Shown: positions 1 through 6,941, counted from the stretch's first letter. The stretch is 7,785 bases of DNA from Paenibacillaceae bacterium (GCA_020697475.1 JAJFMO010000149.1:1-7785); one strand, 5' to 3'. Translations and numbers: made by a program. The notes: a model not told the origin generated them from the sequence alone.

Positions 1-802
1 GCGGCAGGAAGGGATTTTCCCGATGCAGTGGAAATTTCGCCTGGGCGATCCGAACCAACTGTCCCGTCAACTGCACGGCCTACTCCCCGGTACCGCCTGG
101 GTCGGCGTCGAAATTCACGGCACCCAAGTCCGGATCAAAGTCGTCGAATCTCGCAGCCCGGACCAGCGCCAATTGATGAATCCGCGCAACTTGATCGCCT
201 CAAAGAACGCCGTCGTTACGGAAATTTTCGCCTCCAAGGGGAGGCCTCTCGTGCAACCGAATTCGTATGTGCGAAAAGGGGACGTGCTCATCTCCGGGAT
301 CGTCGGCAATGAGCAAAATCAACAAATTGTCGTTGCCGACGGCAAAGTCAAAGGTCTCGTCTGGTACACAGCTAACATTGAATCGCCACTCGTCCGCCGA
401 ACACAAACGTATACCGGCAGAACGAAAAACCGTTTCTATTTGGTCATCGGAAACCGCGGGTTGCAGCTAACCGGTTACGGCAAGCTGCCTTTTACCGATT
501 ATGCGACGATTCCGGACCGCTATACGCTGCATTGGAAGCGCTGGTCGCTGCCGGTCGGCTGGCTGACGGAGAAGCTGATGGAAGTGAACGTGCAGGAACA
601 ACCGATCGATCCGAAGCAGGCGGCGGCCCAGGGATTGGAGCAGGCGAAAGCCGATTTGTTAAATGAAGCGGGCAAAGACGCGGTGGTGAAAGATGAAAAA
701 ATTTTGCATGAAAAGCAGGAAAATGGTAAAATTTATATAGAAGCGCATATCGAAATCGAACAATACATTGAGATGGAACAACCGATCATCCAAGGAGAAT
801 GA
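1..802 (+). CDS. yqfD: Sporulation protein YqfD, 3' part (5' end outside window)
   Basis: The reading frame is open from base 2, so the gene begins left of the window; the ATG at 23 is internal. About 266 residues are visible, against roughly 400 for Bacillus subtilis YqfD, so about the first third, which should include the membrane segment, is missing. Recognisable family features are the WVGVEIHGT strand region, the KNAVVTEIF block (about residue 68 of the fragment), the VRKGDVLISGIVG turn and the KVKGLVWYTANIE block. The last ~75 residues are a charged, probably helical tail rich in E, K and Q. YqfD is a membrane-associated protein of the sigma-E mother-cell regulon needed for efficient sporulation; its biochemical role is not known. 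The upstream neighbour is normally yqfC. The TGA stop at 800-802 is in the same frame as phoH, six bases upstream of the phoH start. Identification rests on sequence pattern plus gene order. Confidence 0.93.
   Translation, partial: RQEGIFPMQWKFRLGDPNQLSRQLHGLLPGTAWVGVEIHGTQVRIKVVESRSPDQRQLMNPRNLIASKNAVVTEIFASKGRPLVQPNSYVRKGDVLISGIVGNEQNQQIVVADGKVKGLVWYTANIESPLVRRTQTYTGRTKNRFYLVIGNRGLQLTGYGKLPFTDYATIPDRYTLHWKRWSLPVGWLTEKLMEVNVQEQPIDPKQAAAQGLEQAKADLLNEAGKDAVVKDEKILHEKQENGKIYIEAHIEIEQYIEMEQPIIQGE
704..732 (+). promoter_or_regulatory. Candidate sigma-A promoter with extended -10, inside yqfD
   Basis: TTGCAT at 704-709 and TAAAAT at 727-732 are separated by exactly 17 bp, and TGG at 724-726 gives an extended -10 (TGn) element. 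The -35 matches the first three consensus bases and the -10 matches five of six. The region from about 690 to 745 is strikingly AT-rich within a GC-rich gene, including an A/T tract just upstream of the -35 that resembles an UP element. Transcription would start near 739, about 70 bases before phoH. This would give phoH and the essential genes behind it vegetative expression independent of the sporulation-controlled yqfCD promoter. It is a prediction from sequence only. Confidence 0.5.
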
Positions 803-808
803 AGCCTG

Positions 809-1777
809 TTGCCAGAAAACGCGCAAATCGTCAAAATCCCGCTGAACCATTCCAACGAAGGACCGGCGCTGTTCGGCCCTAAAGACCGTTTTTTGCATCT
901 GATCGAACAAGGTACGGAAGCCTCGGTATATACCCGCGATGAAGAGCTGGTCATTTCAGGGTCGGAGCAGGAAGTTCGACGCCTGGAGCATCTGTTCGAA
1001 GTACTGCTGCAGCTGATCCGCAATCAATATAGCTTAAGTGAACGGGACATCATGTACGCCATGGAGCTGTCCCGCGAGATGAAAGCCGACCAATTGTTGG
1101 AATTGTACCGCGGGGAAGTGGCGGTGACGTACCGCGGCAAACCGATTCGCGTCAAGACGATCGGCCAACGCCAGTACGTATCGATGATCAAGCGCAAGGA
1201 CATCGTTTTCGGCATTGGTCCCGCCGGAACGGGCAAGACGTATCTCGCTGTTGTACTGGCCGTCGCTGCGCTCAAGGAAGGCTCGGTCAAGCGCATCATC
1301 TTGACGCGCCCGGCCGTGGAGGCTGGAGAAAGCTTGGGTTTTCTGCCCGGCGATCTTCAAGAAAAGGTTGACCCCTACTTAAGGCCGTTGTATGATGCAC
1401 TTAACGACGTTCTGGGGCCGGAGCAAGTGGCCAAATCGCTCGAGCGCGGGCTCATAGAGATCGCGCCGCTCGCTTATATGCGGGGCAGAACGCTCGACGA
1501 TTCGTTCATCATTTTGGACGAGGCTCAGAATACGACACCGGAACAGATGAAGATGTTCCTTACCCGGCTCGGCTTTGGTTCGAAGATGGCTGTCACCGGG
1601 GATATCACGCAGATCGATTTGCCCACAGGCAAAAAATCGGGGCTCGTGGAGGCCCAGAACATTTTGCGAGGGCTTGAGGATATTGGCTTTATGTATTTCA
1701 CCGAGCAAGACGTCGTACGGCACTCGTTGGTTCAGAAAATTATCAACGCCTATCAATCTGGGAGCTCGGGATCTTGA
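809..1777 (+). CDS. phoH: PhoH family RNA-associated P-loop ATPase
   Basis: The 322-residue product is close to the ~320 residues of B. subtilis PhoH. The N-terminal ~110 residues form the small PhoH/YbeZ-type N domain. The ATPase core follows: Walker A GPAGTGKT at 137-144, the TRPAVEAGESLGFLPGD block at 166-182, the YMRGRTLDD segment at 223-231, Walker B IILDEAQN at 234-241, and a TGDITQIDLP sensor region at 263-272. PhoH proteins resemble the helicase superfamily 1 core and are linked to RNA turnover and ribosome maturation; the proteobacterial homologue YbeZ is usually encoded beside ybeY, which here lies one gene further on. The TTG start at 809 was chosen because it follows the yqfD stop closely and AAGGAG lies at 792-797, a rather long 11-base spacing. 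No ATG or GTG fits better, and the N-terminus then matches the family length. The protein is probably cytoplasmic. Confidence 0.95.
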   Translation: MPENAQIVKIPLNHSNEGPALFGPKDRFLHLIEQGTEASVYTRDEELVISGSEQEVRRLEHLFEVLLQLIRNQYSLSERDIMYAMELSREMKADQLLELYRGEVAVTYRGKPIRVKTIGQRQYVSMIKRKDIVFGIGPAGTGKTYLAVVLAVAALKEGSVKRIILTRPAVEAGESLGFLPGDLQEKVDPYLRPLYDALNDVLGPEQVAKSLERGLIEIAPLAYMRGRTLDDSFIILDEAQNTTPEQMKMFLTRLGFGSKMAVTGDITQIDLPTGKKSGLVEAQNILRGLEDIGFMYFTEQDVVRHSLVQKIINAYQSGSSGS

Positions 1778-1808
1778 AATGGAAATTTTAGAGGGGATTT
1801 GAACTTCC

Positions 1809-4052
1809 ATGATCAAGAACGAAGCCATCATGAAGAGCAAATTTCATTATCGGGTAATGGGTTGGAAGGTTAGCGCCGTCGTGCGCTTTCTTCTTTTTTT
1901 CGTCTTTGCGCTCGTTTTCTATTTCGCATTGTCCGGCAAGCTGATTCCGGAAACCTACGATATTACGAAAGGTTCAATCAGCGACCGCACGATTTACGCC
2001 CCCAGACAGATTGAGGACGCCAGCGAAACCGAGAAGGCCAAAGAAGAGGCGGCCAGTGCCGTCCAGCCGGTATATCAGGTAGTGTCGATTCGCAACGGCG
2101 GTATTGTAGACGCCCTGTTCGCCAAGATCCAGCAGATCAACGGGGACGAAGATGTAAGCGCAGCGGACAAAGTGAGCATTTATCGGACCGTTCTTCCCGC
2201 GTTGGTCAGCGATTTCGAGGCCGGCGAAGTGAAGGGTTTAATATCGATCGGGCAATACAGCGATGCGCTGCTCACGGAGATGCAGAAGCGGTTGAATGAG
2301 CAATTGTACCGCATTCCTGAAGAGACGTTTTTTAAATTTCCAAAATTAACGCAGAAAGACCTGACCGAGATGGAGCCGGTGGCCAAGGACATTGTCGCCA
2401 AGCTGATGAACGACCAGATCGTCGACGCCCAGACGGCGCGGGCCAAGGTGGCGGAGTTGGTCAATTCGTCGTCGCTCTCCAAGGCGGCGTCCCGCGAGCA
2501 GGTACAAGAGATCGTCCGGGCGTCGCTCACTCCGAACAAGTTTTTCGACCAGAGAGCGACGGATCAAGCAAGGACGGACGCGCGGGAGAATACGAAGCCG
2601 GTTTACATCAACAAGAACGATATTTTGGTGCAAAAAGGTGACGTTATAAGCGACGAAATTTATCAACGGCTCGATCGGCTCGATCTATTGAAGAGCAAGG
2701 CGAACTACTGGCCTGAGCTGGGCCTGGCCATTCTCGTGCTGATCATTGTCGCGCTTCTTTTTACGTACATCCGCCAGAACGAGCTCGCGATGTACGCCAA
2801 CAACGTACCGTTGTTGATGTTGCTGCTTATCTATTTCCTGACGATTGTGGCCATGAAGATCGTCTCGATGGTGCAAAGCCTCGAGTATCCTTTTATCGGG
2901 TACATCGCCCCGGTGGCGATGGGCAGCGTGCTGATCACGATTCTGATCAACGAACGAATGGCGTACATTTCCGCTCTATTGTTCGGAGTGCTGTCCAGCA
3001 TTATTTTCAATCTCGACCATGAACAAATGTTTGACTTCCGCTTCGGGCTCGTCTTTATCGTCGCTTCTTACATTGCGATATTTTCCATACAGCGCGCGAA
3101 CCGCAGAGCTACGATCTTGCGTGCCGGCTTGCTCGTCTCCTTGTTCTCAGCGGTGAGCGTCGCTGCGATCATCCTTCTGCACGATCACAGCTCCAAGGTG
3201 CAGATGATGTATACGGAGGGCTTTGCCATTGCCGGAGGATTGCTCACCGCTGTTCTGGTCATCGGCTTGATGCCGTTCTTCGAGGCGTCTTTCGGCATTC
3301 TGTCGCCGCTCAAGCTGCTGGAGCTGTCCAATCCGAACCATCCTTTGTTGCGCAAGCTGTTAACCGAGACGCCAGGCACGTATCATCATAGCGTCATGGT
3401 CGGCAATTTGTCGGAAGCGGCGGCTGAATCGATCGGGGCGGACGGGTTGCTGTGCCGTGTCGGCTCGTTCTATCACGATATCGGCAAGACGAAGCGGCCG
3501 AGTTATTTTATCGAAAATCAGACGAATATTGAAAATCCGCATGACCGGATCGACCCGGGATTAAGCAAATCGATCATTATCGCCCACGCCCGCGACGGGG
3601 TGGAGATGCTCAAGGAATACAAGATCCCGAAGGCCATTCGCGATATCGCTGAACAGCATCACGGGACGACGTTGCTGCAATTTTTTTACCACAAGGCGCA
3701 GAAATTGCGGGAAGGAACGGAAGGCAAGCCAATCAAGGAGAGCGACTACCGGTACTTCGGACCGAAGGCACAGACGAAGGAATCGGCAATCGTCGGCATT
3801 GCCGATTCGGTGGAGGCGGCGGTGCGATCGCTGCGCAACCCCACGATCGAGCAGATCGATACGATGGTGCAGAAGATCATCAAAAGCCGGCTCGACGACG
3901 GCCAGTTCAACGAATGCGATCTGACGCTGAAGGAGCTCGACATCGTCGGCAAGACGCTGAAGGAGACGCTGCTCGGCATCTTCCATTCACGCATCGAGTA
4001 CCCGCCGGAGTTGAACAAGAATGACGAGCTTAAGGGAGCGAAGGAAGCATGA
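1809..4052 (+). CDS. pgpH: c-di-AMP phosphodiesterase PgpH (7TM-HD membrane protein)
   Basis: The 747-residue product (YqfF in B. subtilis, ~711 aa) has one N-terminal membrane helix at about 22-41, then an extracytoplasmic 7TMR-HDED domain to about 300. Seven hydrophobic helices follow (about 303-320, 333-353, 361-381, 384-402, 410-428, 437-457, 470-492), and a cytoplasmic HD domain ends the protein. The metal and catalytic residues are all present: H527 in GTYHHSVM, H556-D557 in FYHDIGK, H593 in IIAHARDG, H617-H618 in EQHHGT, and D666 in IADSVEAAVRS. The spacing H527-H556-H593-H617 matches that known for Listeria PgpH. The enzyme hydrolyses c-di-AMP to pApA, affecting osmotic and potassium balance, wall stress and growth. 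The ATG at 1809 has GAGGGG at 1791-1796; a second in-frame ATG at 1830 lacks a good ribosome site. The stop overlaps the ybeY start by four bases (ATGA), suggesting translational coupling. All key residues look intact. Confidence 0.96.
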   Translation: MIKNEAIMKSKFHYRVMGWKVSAVVRFLLFFVFALVFYFALSGKLIPETYDITKGSISDRTIYAPRQIEDASETEKAKEEAASAVQPVYQVVSIRNGGIVDALFAKIQQINGDEDVSAADKVSIYRTVLPALVSDFEAGEVKGLISIGQYSDALLTEMQKRLNEQLYRIPEETFFKFPKLTQKDLTEMEPVAKDIVAKLMNDQIVDAQTARAKVAELVNSSSLSKAASREQVQEIVRASLTPNKFFDQRATDQARTDARENTKPVYINKNDILVQKGDVISDEIYQRLDRLDLLKSKANYWPELGLAILVLIIVALLFTYIRQNELAMYANNVPLLMLLLIYFLTIVAMKIVSMVQSLEYPFIGYIAPVAMGSVLITILINERMAYISALLFGVLSSIIFNLDHEQMFDFRFGLVFIVASYIAIFSIQRANRRATILRAGLLVSLFSAVSVAAIILLHDHSSKVQMMYTEGFAIAGGLLTAVLVIGLMPFFEASFGILSPLKLLELSNPNHPLLRKLLTETPGTYHHSVMVGNLSEAAAESIGADGLLCRVGSFYHDIGKTKRPSYFIENQTNIENPHDRIDPGLSKSIIIAHARDGVEMLKEYKIPKAIRDIAEQHHGTTLLQFFYHKAQKLREGTEGKPIKESDYRYFGPKAQTKESAIVGIADSVEAAVRSLRNPTIEQIDTMVQKIIKSRLDDGQFNECDLTLKELDIVGKTLKETLLGIFHSRIEYPPELNKNDELKGAKEA

Positions 4053-4627
4053 GTTTGACGCTGGTGTGGAGCAATGACCAATCCGCTGCGGAGATTGGCG
4101 ACGGATTGATCGGCAAGCTGGAGCAATTGCTGGAGATCGCCGGCGAGGCCGAAGGGATCGACCGGGGCGAAGTGGCGCTGACGTTCGTGGACAACGAGGC
4201 GATCCGCGAGCTGAACCGCGACTATCGCGGGCTGGATCAGCCGACGGACGTGCTGTCGTTCGCGATGATGGAGATCACCGAGGACGAGCGGGAGATGGTC
4301 GGCGACGCGGAACTGTCGGACGAGCCGGACGGAGCGGATGAATCGGATGAGTCCGATCACTTAGAAGAATCGGAGGAAACGGGTGGGCCGGACGAGTTGG
4401 AGCCCGGTCAGGAATATGCCGACTTATTGGGCGATATCGTCATTTCGGTGCCGAAGGCGATCGCACAAAGCGAGGAATACGGTCACTCATTGGAACGCGA
4501 GCTTGGATTTTTGTTCGTGCACGGCTTCTTGCACCTGATCGGGTACGATCATCAAGACGAAGTCACTGAGCGCGAAATGTTCGAATTGCAAGAGCGGATT
4601 TTGCTTAAGGCGGGTTTAACGCGTTGA
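4049..4627 (+). CDS. ybeY: Endoribonuclease YbeY / rRNA maturation factor, with long acidic insertion
   Basis: The signature HGFLHLIGYDH at 158-168 supplies the three zinc-binding histidines H158, H162 and H168. The conserved NRDYRGLDQPTDVLSF block at 56-71 contains the family arginine (R60). YbeY is a zinc-dependent endoribonuclease implicated in 16S rRNA 3'-end maturation and 70S ribosome quality control. At 192 residues the protein is longer than the usual 150-170. The excess lies between the DVLSF block and the GDIVISVP strand: residues ~78-125 hold 23 Asp/Glu and a single Arg, including a tandem Asp-Glu-Ser repeat. This would be an extended acidic loop; the fold on either side looks intact. 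The ATG start at 4049 overlaps the pgpH stop, and the stop overlaps the TTG start of dgkA, so three genes are probably coupled in translation. The identity is secure, while the meaning of the insertion is unknown. Confidence 0.95.
   Translation: MSLTLVWSNDQSAAEIGDGLIGKLEQLLEIAGEAEGIDRGEVALTFVDNEAIRELNRDYRGLDQPTDVLSFAMMEITEDEREMVGDAELSDEPDGADESDESDHLEESEETGGPDELEPGQEYADLLGDIVISVPKAIAQSEEYGHSLERELGFLFVHGFLHLIGYDHQDEVTEREMFELQERILLKAGLTR
4337..4357 (+). repeat. In-frame 9-bp tandem repeat (Asp-Glu-Ser) in ybeY
   Basis: GATGAATCG (4337-4345) and GATGAGTCC (4346-4354) are successive 9-bp units followed by a partial third (GAT, 4355-4357), encoding DES-DES-D inside the acidic loop of YbeY. The units differ only at third codon positions. 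Nearby stretches (GAGCCGGAC, GAAGAATCG) are degenerate relatives. The pattern suggests the insertion grew by small in-frame duplications. It is short, so convergence through biased amino-acid content is an alternative. Confidence 0.55.
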
Positions 4628-5322
4628 TTGACGTACGTAAAGCGCTGCGCAGCTTTCGTTACGCCTACGAAGGGTTAAGGTACGCGCTGCGTACCCAGCA
4701 AAATATGAAGTTTCACTTCTTCGTCTCGTTCGCCGTGCTGCTGCTGGCTCTTTGGCTGCATTTGCCGCGAACCGATATTATGCTGCTGCTGTTGGCCGTT
4801 ACGTTGGTCGTCGTCACGGAATTGATTAATACCGCCGTGGAGAAGGCGGTCGATCTGGCCATGCCGACGACGCATCCGCTTGCCAAAATTGCCAAGGATG
4901 CGGCAGCGGCGGCGGTTTTGGTTACGGCGATTTTCGCCGCGATCATCGGGATGATCGTGTTTTATCCGCCGATCGATGCTTGGTTCCACTTTATGGCAGG
5001 TGAGAGGGGCGGATTGTCGGCCAGCGTCATTTGGGTGCTGCTCGGGTTGGTTGCGCTAACCGTCGTAGCCATCGAGACACGCTTTTCCGACCAAGGCCAG
5101 TTGGTCCGTCCCAGCCTGTTCGCGGCGTTCGCCTTCGCGGTGGCGACTCTGATAACGTTCATGGTTCGCGATACTTTGGTGTTCCTGCTCGTATTTACAC
5201 TGGCGTTTCTGGTAATCCTTGTCATGTACGATAAGAAAGGACGGACTCTTCCGTCACTTGCCGTCGGCTCGCTGATTGGCGTGGCGATTACGGCAGTGGC
5301 TTATTATTTGGCGATACGGTGA
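4624..5322 (+). CDS. dgkA: DgkA-family lipid kinase (undecaprenol/diacylglycerol kinase) with C-terminal membrane extension
   Basis: Residues 1-117 are a typical DgkA: the amphipathic start RKALRSFRYAYEGLRYAL, helices near 29-46 and 50-67, the catalytic motif ELINTAVEKAVD at 66-77 (E66, N69, E73, D77), the KIAKDAAAAAVL segment at 88-99, and a third helix to about 114. In Gram-positives this family mainly phosphorylates undecaprenol with ATP, feeding the wall lipid carrier pool; diacylglycerol is the Gram-negative substrate. B. subtilis DgkA has 123 residues, whereas this protein has 232. The extra ~115 residues form four more hydrophobic helices (about 131-150, 162-181, 184-201, 212-230). I see no PAP2 phosphatase motifs in them, so their function is unknown. 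The TTG start at 4624 overlaps the ybeY stop (TTGA). Its Shine-Dalgarno is weak (AAGG at 4607-4610), so coupling to ybeY is likely. Confidence 0.9.
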   Translation: MIDVRKALRSFRYAYEGLRYALRTQQNMKFHFFVSFAVLLLALWLHLPRTDIMLLLLAVTLVVVTELINTAVEKAVDLAMPTTHPLAKIAKDAAAAAVLVTAIFAAIIGMIVFYPPIDAWFHFMAGERGGLSASVIWVLLGLVALTVVAIETRFSDQGQLVRPSLFAAFAFAVATLITFMVRDTLVFLLVFTLAFLVILVMYDKKGRTLPSLAVGSLIGVAITAVAYYLAIR

Positions 5323-5364
5323 TTCAATGGGATCAATGTACGAAGCGGAAGGAAGTGATAGCCG

Positions 5365-5781
5365 GTGACCGAACAACAAGCGGCTCAATTGCGGCAAGCG
5401 GCGGCTGATGCACGGCAGCGGGCTTATGCCCCGTACTCGCATTTTCATGTCGGCGCCGCTGTACTGACAGCCGACGGCCGCGTGCTCGCCGGCTGCAACG
5501 TGGAGAACGCCGCCTACGGCTCTTGCGTTTGCGCGGAGCGCATCGCCTTGCTTCGCGCCGTGGCGGAAGGCGAGGCGCCGGGCACCTTCCAGGCGCTGGC
5601 TGTCACCGCCGACACGGAAGAGCCGGTGACGCCGTGCGGGGAATGCCGCCAAGTGATGGCCGAGCTGTGCCCGTCTGACATGCCGGTCATCTTGTGCAAC
5701 GTTGCCGGCGATACGAGAACCGTCACCGTCGCCGAATTGCTTCCTGGCAGCTTCGGTCGCGCCAGCTTACTATCCAGCTAG
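5365..5781 (+). CDS. cdd: Cytidine deaminase (homotetrameric type)
   Basis: The 138-residue product compares with 136 in B. subtilis. It carries YSHFHVGAAVLT near 24-35, the nucleoside-binding NVENAAYG at 45-52 (N45, E47), the catalytic CAER at 56-59 with zinc ligand C56 and proton shuttle E58, and PCGECRQ at 90-96 with zinc ligands C91 and C94. The arginine after the catalytic glutamate and the three-cysteine zinc site are typical of the small tetrameric enzymes. It deaminates cytidine and deoxycytidine to uridine and deoxyuridine in pyrimidine salvage, in the cytoplasm. The GTG start at 5365 has GGAAGGAAG just upstream (5347-5355) at good spacing. It lies 42 bases after dgkA, consistent with the same transcript. 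In many relatives cdd directly abuts era, but here a 126-base gap follows. Confidence 0.96.
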   Translation: MTEQQAAQLRQAAADARQRAYAPYSHFHVGAAVLTADGRVLAGCNVENAAYGSCVCAERIALLRAVAEGEAPGTFQALAVTADTEEPVTPCGECRQVMAELCPSDMPVILCNVAGDTRTVTVAELLPGSFGRASLLSS

Positions 5782-5834
5782 ACTAGCAATCGTTCGAGTA
5801 ATAAATGCTGTTTTTTTGGGCAAATAGCGACGCT

Positions 5835-5847
5835 TGTAATCGTTACA
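5835..5847. promoter_or_regulatory. Perfect 5-bp dyad in the cdd-era gap (possible operator)
   Basis: TGTAA-TCG-TTACA is a perfect inverted repeat with a 3-base centre, in the 126-base non-coding gap 5782-5907, about 60 bases before the era start. Its size and form resemble a small dimeric-repressor half-site pair. I could not fit a clear -35/-10 pair around it, and I do not recognise a specific regulator for it. The rest of the gap holds a run of seven T at 5811-5817 without a GC-rich stem before it, and the era ribosome site GGAGG at 5897-5901. A dyad of this size can occur by chance. Confidence 0.25.
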
Positions 5848-5907
5848 GTTCTCATCGCCGCTCTTGAACAGTTATTTGTTGCATCTGCCCGCCAATGGAG
5901 GAAAATC

Positions 5908-6807
5908 ATGAACCGCAAAACCTATAAATCCGGCTTCGTCGCGATCATCGGGCGGCCCAACGTCGGCAAGTCGACCTTGCTCAACCAAGTCGTCGGCCAA
6001 AAAATCGCCATCATGTCCGACAAGCCGCAGACGACACGCAACAAAATACACGGCGTCTATACAACGGATACGACGCAAATCGTTTTTCTAGACACGCCGG
6101 GTATCCACAAACCAAAGTCGAAACTCGGCGACTACATGATCAAAGCGGCTAAGAGCTCTCTTGAAGAAGTCGACGCCATCCTCATGCTCGTCGATGTGGC
6201 GGAAGGCTTGGGCGGCGGCGACAGGTACATCATCGAACAGCTGAAGGCGATTACGACTCCGGTCATCCTTGTTCTGAACAAAATCGACCAGGTGCACCCG
6301 GAAGCGCTGCTTCCCATCATCGCCGCTTACAAAGAACTGTACGATTTTGCCGAGATCATCCCGGTTTCCGCTCTGCTTGGCAATAACGTCAACACACTGC
6401 TTGAGCAAGTGACCAAATACTTGTCGGAAGGACCGCAATATTATCCCGCCGATCAGGTCACCGACCATCCCGAGCAATTCATCTGCGCCGAGCTCATTCG
6501 CGAGAAAATTCTTCAGCTTACCCGAGAGGAGATCCCCCATTCCATCGCCGTGTCGATCGAGGAGATGCGTCCCACGGAAGCGGGCAAAGTTTATATCGGA
6601 GCACTGATATACGTCGAGCGCGACTCGCAGAAGGGCATCATCATCGGCAAGCAAGGCGCCATGCTGAAGGAAGTCGGTCTGAAGGCGCGGCAAGACATCG
6701 AAGCTCTGCTCGGCTCGAAAGTTTTTCTTGAATTATGGGTGAAAGTGAAGAAAGATTGGCGCAACCGCGAACGCGTCCTGCAAGATCTCGGATACCGCCA
6801 CGAGTAA
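5908..6807 (+). CDS. era: GTPase Era, 16S rRNA-binding ribosome assembly factor
   Basis: The 299-residue product has the usual Era length. G domain: G1 GRPNVGKS at 15-22, the G2 region KPQTTRNKI at 39-47, G3 DTPG at 62-65, G4 NKID at 124-127, and G5 SAL at 154-156. The C-terminal KH domain includes the RNA-binding loop IIGKQG at 245-250 and ends with the VKVKKDWRNRE block and the LGY motif. Era binds the 3' end of 16S rRNA and promotes 30S subunit maturation; it is essential or nearly so in most bacteria. The ATG at 5908 has a strong GGAGG at 5897-5901, six bases away; the ATG at 5895 is out of frame. Its neighbours ybeY and phoH also act in rRNA processing. No residue appears to be missing. 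Confidence 0.98.
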   Translation: MNRKTYKSGFVAIIGRPNVGKSTLLNQVVGQKIAIMSDKPQTTRNKIHGVYTTDTTQIVFLDTPGIHKPKSKLGDYMIKAAKSSLEEVDAILMLVDVAEGLGGGDRYIIEQLKAITTPVILVLNKIDQVHPEALLPIIAAYKELYDFAEIIPVSALLGNNVNTLLEQVTKYLSEGPQYYPADQVTDHPEQFICAELIREKILQLTREEIPHSIAVSIEEMRPTEAGKVYIGALIYVERDSQKGIIIGKQGAMLKEVGLKARQDIEALLGSKVFLELWVKVKKDWRNRERVLQDLGYRHE

Positions 6808-6941
6808 GGGTTAGGAGGCAGCAGCCCGGTTTCTTAGAAAGTCCGATGAAAGGCAGCACCTTCCACTAATTGCATCGCATAGATTGCGTTTCGCCTCCGC
6901 ATCCTAATTGATGTACATGTTGAGTCATAATGGAGAGGATG
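6808..6941 (+). other. era-yqzL intergenic region with an orphan Shine-Dalgarno
   Basis: Just after the era stop, TTAGGAGG at 6811-6818 is an excellent ribosome-binding site, but no ATG, GTG or TTG follows at a usable distance. The next ATG (6846) is 27 bases away and opens only a seven-codon frame that stops at 6869. GGCAGCA occurs twice (6817-6823, 6852-6858). TTTCTTAGAAA (about 6830-6840) is a small dyad without a T-run, so not a convincing terminator. CATAAT at 6926-6931 resembles a -10 box but lacks a -35 at correct distance. The orphan site could be the remnant of an ancestral start of yqzL or recO that has been displaced. Confidence 0.35.

Noticed and set aside
1379..1840. 153-codon open frame on the - strand over the end of phoH
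   Set aside because: Overlaps conserved PhoH ATPase motifs on the other strand and crosses into pgpH; composition is that of a shadow.
3746..4360. 204-codon open frame on the - strand across the pgpH-ybeY junction
   Set aside because: It lies fully antisense to two clearly real genes, has Arg/Leu/His-rich composition typical of a shadow frame in GC-rich DNA, and shows no recognisable domain.
5744..5817. Possible intrinsic terminator after cdd (CTGGC/GCCAG hairpin and later T7 run)
   Set aside because: The 5-bp stem has a 12-base loop, lies inside the cdd coding end, and is separated from the T-run at 5811-5817 by about 45 bases without a GC stem next to it.
6088..6693. 201-codon open frame on the - strand inside era
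   Set aside because: Antisense shadow of the Era coding sequence; no family motif or supported start.
6846..6869. Seven-codon frame MKGSTFH after era
   Set aside because: Too far (27 bases) from the Shine-Dalgarno at 6811-6818 and too short to separate from chance.
6908..6931. Promoter TTGATG ... CATAAT before yqzL
   Set aside because: The spacing is 12 bp, too short for a sigma-A promoter, and no other -35 fits.
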